Assembly: GCA_016718405.1 (NCBI GenBank)
Contig: JADKDJ010000033.1
Coordinates: forward strand, 434,001 to 498,000
Origin: Candidatus Rhodoferax odensensis
Lineage (GTDB): Bacteria; Pseudomonadota; Gammaproteobacteria; Burkholderiales; Burkholderiaceae_C
Length of the DNA: 64,000 nucleotides
Direction of reading: 5' to 3'
Under the pieces are notes generated by a model. The model was not told the DNA's origin and did no database searches. It was given only the letters and a program-made list of their open reading frames with translations. The translations under genes were made by a program, and so were the position numbers. Below are positions 16,596-25,277 of the stretch, piece after piece. Position 1 is the stretch's first letter, and every line of letters begins with the position of its first letter.

Positions 16596-17225
16596 ATGAT
16601 CGAGTTCTTCTTTGACTGCTCCAGCCCCTGGACCTACCTGGCCTTTCACAACCTGCTGCCCATGGCCGCCGAGATCGACGAGCCGATCGACTGGCGGCCG
16701 ATGCTGGTTGGCGGCGTGTTCAACGCGGTCAACCCCAGCGTCTACGCCATGCGCGACAATCCGGTGCCCGCCAAGATGGCCTACATGCTCAAGGATCTGC
16801 GGGACTGGGCCAACACGGCAGGGCTCACGATCGTGATGCCGCCCAAAGTGTTTCCGGTCAACAGCGTCAAGGCGATGCGCGGCTGCATCTGGGTGGCGCA
16901 ACAGGACCAGGCACGTCCAGACATGCCGCCCAAGTTCATCGCCTACACCCGCGCCGTGTTCGAGGCCTATTGGAGCCGACAAGAGGACATTTCCCAGGAC
17001 GCCGTGCTGGCCAACATTTGTCTGCACGTGGGCATCGATCCGGCGGCGTTCGCAGCTGGTGTTGCCGACACCGCGGTCAAGCAACAACTCAAGACCAATA
17101 CCGACGAAGTAATCCGACGCGGCGGCTTTGGTTCACCCACCCTGTTTGTGGGCCAGGACATGTACTTTGGCAACGACCGGCTGGCGTTGGTGCGCGCCGC
17201 CGTGTTGCGCCAGCGTGGTCGCTAG
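16596..17225 (+). CDS. 2-hydroxychromene-2-carboxylate isomerase family protein (DsbA-like, kappa GST)
   Basis: Thioredoxin-fold enzyme with a helical insertion. The 209-residue product opens with IEFFFDCSSPWTYLA, the active-site region of HCCA isomerases, where Ser replaces the redox Cys of DsbA. It contains FGSPTLFVGQDMYFGNDRL near the C-terminus, the conserved cis-Pro and substrate-loop block. Characterised members isomerise a naphthalene catabolite using glutathione, but most homologues are orphans. With no aromatic catabolic genes nearby, the substrate here is unknown. Its last 4 bases overlap the convergent phaB gene. Confidence 0.88.
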   Translation: MIEFFFDCSSPWTYLAFHNLLPMAAEIDEPIDWRPMLVGGVFNAVNPSVYAMRDNPVPAKMAYMLKDLRDWANTAGLTIVMPPKVFPVNSVKAMRGCIWVAQQDQARPDMPPKFIAYTRAVFEAYWSRQEDISQDAVLANICLHVGIDPAAFAAGVADTAVKQQLKTNTDEVIRRGGFGSPTLFVGQDMYFGNDRLALVRAAVLRQRGR

Positions 17226-17959
17226 CCCATGTGCAGCCCGCCGTTGACCGAGAAATCGGCACCCGTCGTGTAGCCACCGTCGTCCGACGCCAGCCAGGCG
17301 ATGATGGAGGCAATCTCGCTGGGCTTGCCCAGACGTTTGACCGGAATCGTGGCCACGATCTTGGCCAACACATCCTCACGAATGGCGTTGACCATGTCGG
17401 TGCCAATGTAGCCAGGGCTGACCGTGTTGACGGTGACCCCCTTGGTGGCCATTTCCTGCGCCAACGCCATCGAAAAACCATGCATGCCGGCCTTGGCGGC
17501 CGAGTAGTTGGTTTGGCCTGCCTGGCCTTTTTCGCCATTGACCGATGAGATGTTGATGATGCGGCCCCAGCCTTTTTCCACCATGTCGGCCACCACCTGC
17601 TTGGTGACGTTGAACATGCTGTTGAGGTTGGTCTCGATCACGGCGTCCCAGTCCTCGCGCGTCATCTTCAGGAACATGCGGTCCTTGGTGATGCCCGCGT
17701 TGTTGACCAGCACATCGATGCTGCCGTGCTCTGCCTTGGTCTTGGTGAAGGCCTCGACGGTGGAGTCCCAACTGCCAACATTGCCGACCGATGCGTAGAA
17801 GGTATAGCCAAGTGCCGCCTGCTCGCCAATCCACTTAGCGTGGTCGCGGGTAGGGCCGCAACCGGCGATGACCTTGAAGCCCTCTTTGTGCAGACGTTGG
17901 CAGATCGCGGTACCAATGCCACCCATGCCCCCGGTGACGTATGCGACTTTTTGACTCAT
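17222..17959 (-). CDS. phaB: Acetoacetyl-CoA reductase
   Basis: NADPH-dependent reduction of acetoacetyl-CoA to (R)-3-hydroxybutyryl-CoA, the second step of polyhydroxybutyrate synthesis. The 245-residue SDR protein has the nucleotide-binding TGGMGGIG (9-16), the NNAGIT block, and the catalytic Ser-Tyr-Lys set in ISSVNGEKGQAGQTNYSAAKAG. The C-terminus NGGLHMG is typical of PhaB. It is the last gene of the phaC-phaA-phaB cluster, 131 bp after phaA. Confidence 0.96.
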   Translation of the reverse strand: MSQKVAYVTGGMGGIGTAICQRLHKEGFKVIAGCGPTRDHAKWIGEQAALGYTFYASVGNVGSWDSTVEAFTKTKAEHGSIDVLVNNAGITKDRMFLKMTREDWDAVIETNLNSMFNVTKQVVADMVEKGWGRIINISSVNGEKGQAGQTNYSAAKAGMHGFSMALAQEMATKGVTVNTVSPGYIGTDMVNAIREDVLAKIVATIPVKRLGKPSEIASIIAWLASDDGGYTTGADFSVNGGLHMG

Positions 17960-18090
17960 GGTGTTTTCCTTTGTAACGATTCCGAACAGGTCCCTGGGGC
18001 CACCAGCAACTTGCCGCAGCCCTTGCGAAGCAGATCCTTAGCTTGACCCAAAACCGGCCAATTCAAGGGCCACGTCTGGCATTGTGTGCC

Positions 18091-19272
18091 CTAAATCAGC
18101 GCTCGATAGTTAGGGCAACCCCCATGCCACCGCCGATGCAGGGAGGCGATGCCTTTCTTGGCATCGCGTCGGGCCATTTCGTGCAGCAGCGTCACCAGAA
18201 TGCGGCAACCAGACGCACCGATCGGGTGGCCGATTGCAATCGCACCACCGTTAACGTTGATCTTGGAGGTGTCCCAGCCCATTTCCTTGTTGACCGCACA
18301 GGCTTGCGCGGCAAACGCCTCGTTGATTTCCAGCAAATCCAGATCAGCAGCTTTCCAGCCGGCACGCGCCAGCGCCTTTTGCGAAGCCGACACTGGGCCC
18401 ATACCCATGATGGCGGGGTCCAGTCCACTGGTGGCAAAGCTGGCGATGCGGCCCATGGGCTTCAAACCCAGGGCAGCCGCCTTGGCGGCCGTCATCACCA
18501 TCACGGCGGCGGCGCCGTCGTTGATGCCGGAAGCATTGCCGGCGGTCACGCCACCGGCCTTGTCAAACGCGGGGCGCAAACCGGCCAGCGCCTCGGCGTT
18601 GGACTTGCGATTGAGAAATTCGTCGGCAGCGAACACGATGGGGTCACCCTTCTTTTGGGCGATGCTGAAGGGCACGATCTCATCAACAAAGCGACCAGCA
18701 TCCTGTGCGGCGGCGGCTTTTTGCTGGCTGGCCAGAGCCAGCGCATCCTGCATCTCGCGGGTGATGCCGTACTGCTTGGCCACGTTCTCTGCCGTGATAC
18801 CCATGTGGTACTGGTTGTAGACGTCCCACAGACCGTCGGTAATCATGCTGTCGGCCATCTTCCAGTCGCCCATGCGCTGGCCGTCTCGCGAGCCCAGCAG
18901 CACGTGAGGTGCGGCGCTCATATTCTCTTGCCCACCGGCGATGACGATCTCGCTGTCGCCCCAGGCCACGGCTTGCGCTGCCAGCATCACCGCCTTCAAA
19001 CCCGAGCCACACACGGCGTTGATGGTCAGTCCCGGGGTCTCCTTGGTCAGACCGGATTTCATGACCGACTGGCGCGCCGGGTTCTGGCCCGAACCCGCCG
19101 CCAGCACCTGGCCCAGGATCACTTCGCCGATCTGGTCGGCAGCCAGGCCGGTGCGCGCCAGCAGGGCTTTGATGACGGCCGCGCCGAGTTCGGGCGCAGG
19201 TGTCTTGGCCAGGGTTCCGCCGAATTTGCCGACCGCCGTGCGCGCGGCTGAAACGATGACGATGTCTTGCAT
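18091..19272 (-). CDS. phaA: Acetyl-CoA acetyltransferase (beta-ketothiolase), 3' end frameshifted
   Basis: Condenses two acetyl-CoA to acetoacetyl-CoA for polyhydroxybutyrate. Residues 1-378 are a normal thiolase: the acyl-accepting Cys lies in INAVCGSGLKA, with GGQENMSAAPH, NEAFAAQ and GGAIAIGHPIGASG. After KKGIASL the frame breaks into HRRWHGGCPNYRALI. The expected ending is SLCIGGGMGVALTIER, and that frame resumes exactly if two bases (TG) are restored in CTG-CAT at about 18137-18142, with a stop at 18096 and the standard 392 residues. The catalytic Cys378 of the CxG motif is thus lost. It could be a real mutation or a sequence error; if real, this protein should be inactive. Confidence 0.9.
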   Translation of the reverse strand: MQDIVIVSAARTAVGKFGGTLAKTPAPELGAAVIKALLARTGLAADQIGEVILGQVLAAGSGQNPARQSVMKSGLTKETPGLTINAVCGSGLKAVMLAAQAVAWGDSEIVIAGGQENMSAAPHVLLGSRDGQRMGDWKMADSMITDGLWDVYNQYHMGITAENVAKQYGITREMQDALALASQQKAAAAQDAGRFVDEIVPFSIAQKKGDPIVFAADEFLNRKSNAEALAGLRPAFDKAGGVTAGNASGINDGAAAVMVMTAAKAAALGLKPMGRIASFATSGLDPAIMGMGPVSASQKALARAGWKAADLDLLEINEAFAAQACAVNKEMGWDTSKINVNGGAIAIGHPIGASGCRILVTLLHEMARRDAKKGIASLHRRWHGGCPNYRALI

Positions 19273-19313
19273 GGATGTCTCCAGAGTAGTTGATCAAAAA
19301 TAGTAAAAAAGAA

Positions 19314-21041
19314 TCAGGCCTTGGCCTTGACATAACGGCCCGGCGCGGGCTCGATGGCCTTGAATTTGCCCTTGCCGTAGGCCTTGGGCGCGGGCATCTG
19401 CTTGCCGGCATGCGACTTGAGCCACTTGGACCAATCGGTCCACCAACTGCCGGGATGCTCTTTGGCGCCGGCCAGCCAGTCGGCCTGGCTCGGCGGAAAG
19501 CTGTCATCGGCGCGAATCCAGTGGCTGCGCTTGTTCTTGGCGGGCGGGTTGATCACCCCCGCAATATGGCCCGATGCGCCCATGACGAAGCGCTTTTTGC
19601 CAGGCAGCACCTGAGTGGAGCCATAGGCGCCGCCAATCGGCACAATGTGATCCTCGCGCGAACCATAGATATAGACCGGCAATGTGAGCTGTCCCAGGTC
19701 GACCTTCTCGCCGCAAACGGTCAGCTTTCCGGGCTTGATCAGATTGTTTTCGAGGTAGGTGTTGCGCAGGTACCAGGCGTAAAAGGGACCGGGCAGGTTG
19801 GTGGAGTCGCTGTTCCAGTACAGCAGGTCGAATGGCGGGGGCGTCTCGCCCTTGAGGTAGTTGCCCACCACGTAGTTCCACACCAAGTCGTTGGGCCGTA
19901 AAAAGCTGAAGGTGGTGGCCAGGTCAGAGCCCTTCATCAGGCCGCCCTTGCCCATCTCCTGCTCGCGGTACTTGACCATGGCCTCGTCGATGAACACATC
20001 CAGAATGCCGGTGTCGGTGAAATCGAGCAGGGCGGTCAAAAAGGTGGCACTGGCCACCGGCTTGTCTCCGCGCGCGGCCAACACCGCCAGTGCCGTACCC
20101 AGAATCGTGCCGCCCACACAGAAGCCCAGCGCGTTGATGGTCTTGGCAGCCGTGATCTCTTGGGTGACCTTGATCGCCGTGATCGCGGCCTTTTCGATGT
20201 AGTCGTCCCAGGTGGCCTTGGCCAGCGACTTGTCCGGGTTACGCCAGCTCACCACAAAGGTGCGGTGGCCCTGCTCCACGGCATAACGAATCAGGGAATT
20301 GTCGGGCTGCAGATCCAGGATATAGAACTTGTTGATGCACGGTGGAATCAACAAAAAGGGCCGTTCGTAGACCTTGGGCGTGAGCGGCTTGTACTCGATC
20401 AACTGAAACAACTCGTTTTCGAACACCACCGCGCCTTCGGTGGTGGCGACGTTCTTGCCGACCTCGAACACACTCTCGTCGGTCATGGAAACATGCCCCT
20501 GGCGAATGTCATGCACCAGATTGCGCACACCCTTGGCAATACTCTCGCCTTTGGTGTCGATCGCCTTGCGCTGCGCTTCGGCATTGAGCGCCATGAAGTT
20601 GCTCGGGGCTGACGCCGCCATCCACTGCTCGACCGCAAAGCGCACCCGGGCGCGTGTCTTGGCGTCGCCCTGCACCGCGTCAGCCAAGCCCATCAAGGTG
20701 CGGGCATTGAGTAGATATGCGGCTGCCGAGAACGCAGCTACCGGATTGGCCGTCCAGGCGGCATCGGCAAAGCGCCGGTCGCCCGACAGTGGCATGGACT
20801 GCATACCCTGTGTCCACAGCGCGGTCGAATCCTTGAGGTACTGCGCCTGCAGGGCCTGGACCTTGACCGGGTCGAAGTTGATTTGTGGAGCGGCGCCATT
20901 GCTATTGCCGCGCAGACCGGGTGCCGCCGCGCCCAGGTCCATGTTCTGAAACGCCGACATGGCCTGGTTCCAGCCTTGGCCGAAGGTATCGTGAAACTGC
21001 TGGGCAGCCTGAGCCCAGTACTCCGGTGTGTTTTGAGTCAC
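19314..21041 (-). CDS. phaC: Class I poly(3-hydroxyalkanoate) synthase
   Basis: Polymerises (R)-3-hydroxyacyl-CoA at the granule surface. The 575-residue length fits class I synthases that act without PhaE. It has an N-terminal regulatory domain, the lipase-like box GFCVGG with Cys308, the FLTALLDFTDTG block, the catalytic-Asp region SREDHIVP and the His in GASGHIAGVINPP. Translation starts at GTG (MTQNTPEYWAQA). It heads the phaC-phaA-phaB cluster, 41 bp before phaA. No phasin or phaR gene is visible next to it. Confidence 0.96.
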   Translation of the reverse strand: MTQNTPEYWAQAAQQFHDTFGQGWNQAMSAFQNMDLGAAAPGLRGNSNGAAPQINFDPVKVQALQAQYLKDSTALWTQGMQSMPLSGDRRFADAAWTANPVAAFSAAAYLLNARTLMGLADAVQGDAKTRARVRFAVEQWMAASAPSNFMALNAEAQRKAIDTKGESIAKGVRNLVHDIRQGHVSMTDESVFEVGKNVATTEGAVVFENELFQLIEYKPLTPKVYERPFLLIPPCINKFYILDLQPDNSLIRYAVEQGHRTFVVSWRNPDKSLAKATWDDYIEKAAITAIKVTQEITAAKTINALGFCVGGTILGTALAVLAARGDKPVASATFLTALLDFTDTGILDVFIDEAMVKYREQEMGKGGLMKGSDLATTFSFLRPNDLVWNYVVGNYLKGETPPPFDLLYWNSDSTNLPGPFYAWYLRNTYLENNLIKPGKLTVCGEKVDLGQLTLPVYIYGSREDHIVPIGGAYGSTQVLPGKKRFVMGASGHIAGVINPPAKNKRSHWIRADDSFPPSQADWLAGAKEHPGSWWTDWSKWLKSHAGKQMPAPKAYGKGKFKAIEPAPGRYVKAKA

Positions 21042-21144
21042 GCGTTTGTCCCCTTATGATGGCGCGTTGGTAGAAACCCGAGTATCGCAGGGCCAGCCCT
21101 TCTAAAGACTGACACCTGATTCAAGCCCCTCAATCCACTCGCCT

Positions 21145-21390
21145 ATGTACATTGTGCCCCTTGCCTGGTTGTATGTGGCCCTGATGATGGCCGTGGCCGA
21201 GGCCAACCACAGCAACGGCACACTGCTGGGCGCCGTGGTCACTTTCGTGCTCTACGGCCTGCTGCCGGTGTCGGTGGTGGTCTACATCATGGGTGCCCCG
21301 GCACGCAAGCGAGCCATCAAGGCACGGGAAGCGGCGCAGCAAGAGGCGGCGCGGGCTGCCGCCGAGCCGACCCCCGGCGCACCTGGTTGA
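21145..21390 (+). CDS. Small hypothetical membrane protein
   Basis: An 81-residue protein with two hydrophobic segments (about residues 3-18 and 26-49) and a basic, Ala-rich C-terminal tail rich in charged residues (RKRAIKAREAAQQEAARAA). It has the look of short inner-membrane proteins conserved in Burkholderiales, but I do not recognise a named family. It is divergent from phaC, with a spacer of about 100 bp, so it may share a regulatory region with the PHB genes. Function unknown. Confidence 0.65.
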   Translation: MYIVPLAWLYVALMMAVAEANHSNGTLLGAVVTFVLYGLLPVSVVVYIMGAPARKRAIKAREAAQQEAARAAAEPTPGAPG

Positions 21391-21424
21391 TGCAGGGGTC
21401 ACAGCCCCGGCCTGCCGCTGTGCG

Positions 21425-22219
21425 CTATTCGCAATTCGGCTCCAGCCAGATGCAAGCCGCCATACGCCCACTGACCCGGTCGCGTCGGTGCGAAAAGAAT
21501 CGATCCGGGTTGCCCACCGTGCACCAGGCCGAGCTGCTGTCGTTGCCATAAACCTCGGTCACGCCCAAGCGGCCAAGCCGCTGGCGCGTCAGGCCGGCCA
21601 GATCGGCCAGCCATTTGCCCTGGCCCTTGGCATGGAAGCAGTTGGCGGCCTCGGGCAGATCGGCGCAGAAGGCGGCCTTGACTTCGGGCCCGACTTCGAA
21701 GGCCGACGGGCCGATGCACGGTCCCAACCAAGCCAGCACATCGGAGGCCTTGCTCGCAGCCGCACCAGGCGACTGCAGCGCCAGCACGCGTTGCAGCAAG
21801 GCTTCGAGCACACCCGCTCCGCCTTGCCCGGCCAGGCTACGCCAGCCGGCGTGCGCCGCAGCCACCCAGGTACCCTGGCGGTTGGTCAGTAGTACCGGCA
21901 GACAATCGGCCACCATGATGGTGCAGGCCACGCCATGCTGGGTGGCAAAGCAGGCGTCAAATCGCTGGCCATCAGGCGTTTGTTCGGTGAGCTCGACCAC
22001 ATCGACGCCGTGTACCTGAGTCAGAAACACCGGTCTGGCCGGCATGACCTGCCGCAGCGCGGCGCGGTTGGCCAACACCGCCTGGGGGTCGTCCCCAACA
22101 TGGTCGCCCAGGTTCAGACTGGCATAGGGTGCGTTCGAGTGGCCGCCGGCACGGGTGGTGCACAGCGCGCGCACGGCAGCCGGGGCGGGCCAGTGCGGCT
22201 GCAAGCAATCGATGCTCAT
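21425..22219 (-). CDS. pgeF: Peptidoglycan editing factor PgeF (laccase-domain, YfiH family)
   Basis: Zinc-dependent cytosolic protein that removes aberrant peptidoglycan precursors in E. coli; homologues also show polyphenol oxidase or purine nucleoside activity. The 264-residue product has the three metal-site motifs: QVHG, ADCLPV and HAGWRSLA, plus LGPCIGPSAFEVG. The ATG at 22219 overlaps the stop of the upstream membrane-protein gene (ATGA), which fixes the start; upstream in-frame codons lie inside that gene. Confidence 0.93.
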   Translation of the reverse strand: MSIDCLQPHWPAPAAVRALCTTRAGGHSNAPYASLNLGDHVGDDPQAVLANRAALRQVMPARPVFLTQVHGVDVVELTEQTPDGQRFDACFATQHGVACTIMVADCLPVLLTNRQGTWVAAAHAGWRSLAGQGGAGVLEALLQRVLALQSPGAAASKASDVLAWLGPCIGPSAFEVGPEVKAAFCADLPEAANCFHAKGQGKWLADLAGLTRQRLGRLGVTEVYGNDSSSAWCTVGNPDRFFSHRRDRVSGRMAACIWLEPNCE

Positions 22220-22713
22220 GCTTTGAGCTGCAGCCACCAGGCCCTGGCACGCGCCTTGACGTCCGCCTTGAAAGCCCGCGCCGCCCGCCACGGCGCTGAC
22301 TGGTGTACCTGCTCAATCAGGCCATCCTTCCAGGCCTTCCAGCGCGGGTACCAGCGGGCGAACCAGGACAGTTGCATCAAGGCTGGCTGCGTCAGTTGGA
22401 ACAGCCGCGCCATCACAGCGGTGCCGAGCAGCTTGGCGCCAATCAGCAGGGTCAGGCCCAGCTTGGACTTGCCGTGGCCAAACAGGTACAGGGCCAACAG
22501 TTTGACCGGCAACAGCGCCAGCATTGGCACAGCAAACACCAGCATGGCGGCATACGGCGGCAGGCCAGCAATCCTGCGCTCGAGCCAGGCCCACAGCGGC
22601 AGGCGCGCCAGCCGGGCAAACAATGCCGCCAGCGGCGCCCAGCCCCATTCCTCGAACAGGAGAAGCAGCACCACCGGCGCCAGCAGAACTTTACGAAGCA
22701 GGCCTTTGAACAT
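22216..22713 (-). CDS. Hypothetical membrane protein
   Basis: A 165-residue protein with a basic N-terminus and hydrophobic segments around residues 8-20, 50-82 and 85-105, then an amphipathic, Trp- and Lys-rich tail (ARWYPRWKAWKDGL, KARARAWWLQLKA). It is translationally coupled to pgeF. I recognise the general type from betaproteobacterial genomes but no function. The link to pgeF could suggest an envelope role, which is inference only. Confidence 0.72.
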   Translation of the reverse strand: MFKGLLRKVLLAPVVLLLLFEEWGWAPLAALFARLARLPLWAWLERRIAGLPPYAAMLVFAVPMLALLPVKLLALYLFGHGKSKLGLTLLIGAKLLGTAVMARLFQLTQPALMQLSWFARWYPRWKAWKDGLIEQVHQSAPWRAARAFKADVKARARAWWLQLKA

Positions 22714-22761
22714 GGCGCGATCTTAGCTTCGCCAACACGCGCCACACGCCAAGGGCAACTT

Positions 22762-22912
22762 CCCGACGGGCCGCCCCTAGGGAAGTTAGCCCCCTCGGGG
22801 GGCAGAGAGCCACACGCAGTGGGCGAACGTGGGGCCATTTCCCGACGGGCCGCCCCGGCGGAACTCAGCCCACTCGGCGGGTAGTGCGCCACCCGAAACG
22901 GGCGAACGTCGC
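22762..22912. repeat. Intergenic repeat, two degenerate copies (79-bp period)
   Basis: Two related units start with CCCGACGGGCCGCCCC at 22762 and 22841. Each contains a G/C hairpin (for example GCCCCCTCGGGGGGC at about 22789-22803) and a trailing GGGCGAACGT. The same design recurs at 34041-34182, so it is a dispersed intergenic family. It lies between the hypothetical membrane protein gene and pap and may also act as a transcription barrier. Confidence 0.7.
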
Positions 22913-22918
22913 GCAATA

Positions 22919-24463
22919 TCAGTCGCGCTTCTTGCCGCGCTTGCCAGGCTTCTTACTGCGGCGCTCGGCACCGGGTGCGTGCTTGCCCTCGAATTCCGCC
23001 TCCAGCCGCTCGCACAGGGTGCGCAAGATCTTGACACGGGCGTAGTTCTTGTCGTTGGCCTCGACCACGGTCCACGGCGCATTGCCGGTGCTGGTGCGCT
23101 CGACCATGTCGCAAATGGCATGCTGGTAGGCGACCCACTTTTCGCGGTTGCGCCAGTCCTCTTGCGTGATCTTGAAGCGCTTGAAGGCCACCTGCTCGCG
23201 CGCCTTGAAGCGCGCCAGTTGCTCTTCCTGGCTGATCTGCAGCCAGAACTTGACCACCATCACGCCGGAGTCGGCCAGTTCGTGCTCAAAGTCATTGATC
23301 TCGGTGTAGGCGCGCAGCCAGTCGTTTTCGGCGCAAAACCCTTCCACCCGCTCCACCAGAACCCGGCCATACCAGGTGCGGTCAAAAATGGCGACGCGGC
23401 CGTGGCGCGGCAAGTGCCGCCAAAACCGCCACAGATACGGTTGAGCGCGTTCCTCTTCAGTGGGCGCGGCAACCGGGATGACCTGGTACTGCCGCGCGTC
23501 CAGCGCCGCGCCAATGCGACGGATGGCACCACCCTTGCCCGCGGCGTCGGCACCTTCGAAAGCACACACCAGTGAGCGGGCCTTGAAACGCGGATCACGT
23601 GCCAGTTCCGACAGACGCCCCTGCCACTTGGCCAATTCACTCTCGTAGGGCTTGTCGGCGAGCTTGAGCTTGAGGTTGAGCTCCGACAGCACGTTGCGAC
23701 CATCGGTGTCCACGCGCACCATGGGCGCCACCGGCGACTCTTGTTTGTCGGTGCTGGCGAGCTTCTTTTGCATGGCTTCGAGCAAAATCTTGCCAACCGT
23801 CAGCGAGCGGTACCGATCGTCGGTCCCCTCCACCACCACCCATGGCGCCCACGGGGTGTTGGTCATGCGCAGGAAGTGTCCGGCCACCTCCTGCAACTGG
23901 TCATAGGTTTTGAGGCGATCCCAGTTCCACTTGGTCACGCGCCAGGCGGTCCGTGGGTCACTCTCCAGCGCCTTGAGGCGCTTGCGCTGCCCCTCCTTGG
24001 TCAGGTGAAACCAGAACTTCAGGACCAGCGCACCCTCGTTGACCAGCATCGCCTCGAAACGGTTGATCTGGTCGGCACGCGCGTCGAGCTCCTTGAACGA
24101 AATCTCGGCTCCAATGCGCTGACGTATCGGGTCCGAATACCAGGACCCGGCGAAGATGCCGACGCGTCCCTTGGCCGGCAAGGATCGCCAATAGCGCCAC
24201 ATGGGTGGACGCTCGCGCTCCTCGTCGCTGGCTTGCGAGAAAGCCAAGGTGGAGATGAAGCGCGGATCCATCCATTCATACAGCACGTTGATGGTTTCGC
24301 CCTTGCCGGCGCCGTCCTGGCCGCTGATCAGCACCACCACCGGGATCTTCTTGCTTTCCTGCAAGTCTGCCTGGGCTTCGAGCAGGGCGGCACGCAATGG
24401 CGCCACCGCGTCCCGGTAGGCTGTCTTGCCAATTTTGTGCCCAATTTCCGCGGATTCGAACAT
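22919..24463 (-). CDS. pap: Polyphosphate:AMP phosphotransferase (two-domain PPK2)
   Basis: Transfers phosphate from polyphosphate to AMP, giving ADP. The 514-residue protein consists of two fused PPK2 domains, the arrangement of the PAP class. Domain 1 carries GQDGAGKGETINVLYEWMD and a lid region SLPAKGRVGIFAGSWY; domain 2 carries FEGADAAGKGGAIRRI and HLPRHGRVAIFDRTWYGRV. Both Walker A loops look intact, though in PAP enzymes mainly the C-terminal domain is catalytic. A Lys/Arg-rich tail ends the protein. It could recycle AMP made by acyl-CoA synthetases. Confidence 0.93.
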   Translation of the reverse strand: MFESAEIGHKIGKTAYRDAVAPLRAALLEAQADLQESKKIPVVVLISGQDGAGKGETINVLYEWMDPRFISTLAFSQASDEERERPPMWRYWRSLPAKGRVGIFAGSWYSDPIRQRIGAEISFKELDARADQINRFEAMLVNEGALVLKFWFHLTKEGQRKRLKALESDPRTAWRVTKWNWDRLKTYDQLQEVAGHFLRMTNTPWAPWVVVEGTDDRYRSLTVGKILLEAMQKKLASTDKQESPVAPMVRVDTDGRNVLSELNLKLKLADKPYESELAKWQGRLSELARDPRFKARSLVCAFEGADAAGKGGAIRRIGAALDARQYQVIPVAAPTEEERAQPYLWRFWRHLPRHGRVAIFDRTWYGRVLVERVEGFCAENDWLRAYTEINDFEHELADSGVMVVKFWLQISQEEQLARFKAREQVAFKRFKITQEDWRNREKWVAYQHAICDMVERTSTGNAPWTVVEANDKNYARVKILRTLCERLEAEFEGKHAPGAERRSKKPGKRGKKRD

Positions 24464-24503
24464 CGCAGCGCTCCTGGTCGTGATCGGGTGCCGATGGCCG
24501 CAC

Positions 24504-24749
24504 TCAGGCCGCTGGCGGGTACTTACCGCTGGCGAACAGGCGCTTGGCCGTGGTCACCACAATGAACGACTCCTGTGAATCGAGCTGGGGAAACTGCTCC
24601 TTGAGCGTTCGATAGGCCAGGTGTTCATGCGACTGTCCCTCCCAGCGATTGGCCTGATCGAAGAACGGACGCAGTGCCTCGCAGGCGGCAGGGAAGACGG
24701 CACGCACGCCAAGATGTTTGCGACGCTCGTCGGTACTGGGCTCTGACAT
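24504..24749 (-). CDS. Small conserved hypothetical protein
   Basis: An 81-residue soluble protein (MSEPSTDERRKHLGVRAVFPAACEAL) with no signal peptide or membrane segment. It has a mixed charged and aromatic composition and an IVVTTAKRLFASGKYPPA ending. It lies 40 bp upstream of pap on the same strand and may be co-transcribed with it. I do not recognise a family. Coding is supported by a plausible start and a codon pattern like its neighbours. Confidence 0.6.
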   Translation of the reverse strand: MSEPSTDERRKHLGVRAVFPAACEALRPFFDQANRWEGQSHEHLAYRTLKEQFPQLDSQESFIVVTTAKRLFASGKYPPAA

Positions 24750-24934
24750 GGCGACACTCCTCGGTTACGCCTGGCAGCGCAGCCAATCCACGCCGACCCT
24801 TTTGGTCATTCTAAAAGGCTCTCGCTTGAATGGGCGGGAAATTTCTCCGGCATCGGCATGCCTACGCCCTGGCGCCACTCGGCTGATAATGGCAGTTGCG
24901 CCACCTCAGCGTCCCCAAACAGAAAGACTTGCCC

Positions 24935-25237
24935 ATGATTCTTGAACTAGCCGACATCCGCATCCAGCCCGGACAAAATGCCGCCTTTGAAGCGGCGATC
25001 CAGAAGGGTGCCCGCGACGTGATCAGCCAGGCCAATGGGTTTCAGGGATTCAAGTTCAACCGTGGTGTGGAAAATCCCGAGCGCTATATCTTGCAGATCT
25101 TCTGGTCGACGCTGGAGGACCACACGGTCGCGTTTCGCCAGGGACCGCTGTTTGCCCACTGGCGCGCCATCGTTGGCCCCTTCTTTGCGGCGCCACCTGT
25201 GGTGGAACACTACGAACTGGTCGCAAAATCTGATTAA
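24935..25237 (+). CDS. Antibiotic biosynthesis monooxygenase (ABM) domain protein
   Basis: A 100-residue single-domain protein of the dimeric alpha/beta-barrel ABM superfamily, which includes small cofactor-free monooxygenases and haem-degrading enzymes. The pattern LADIRIQPGQNAAFEAAIQKG, GFQGFKFNRGVENPERYILQIFWSTLEDH and FRQGPLFAHWRAIVGPFF is typical. The ATG at 24935 gives the canonical start MILELADIR. It begins a plus-strand run with FAH, Nudix and the following gene, with short gaps. Substrate unknown. Confidence 0.85.
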   Translation: MILELADIRIQPGQNAAFEAAIQKGARDVISQANGFQGFKFNRGVENPERYILQIFWSTLEDHTVAFRQGPLFAHWRAIVGPFFAAPPVVEHYELVAKSD

Positions 25238-25277
25238 CGCATCACCTCATCGCCCACGCTCACCTTGAGGATGTCAG

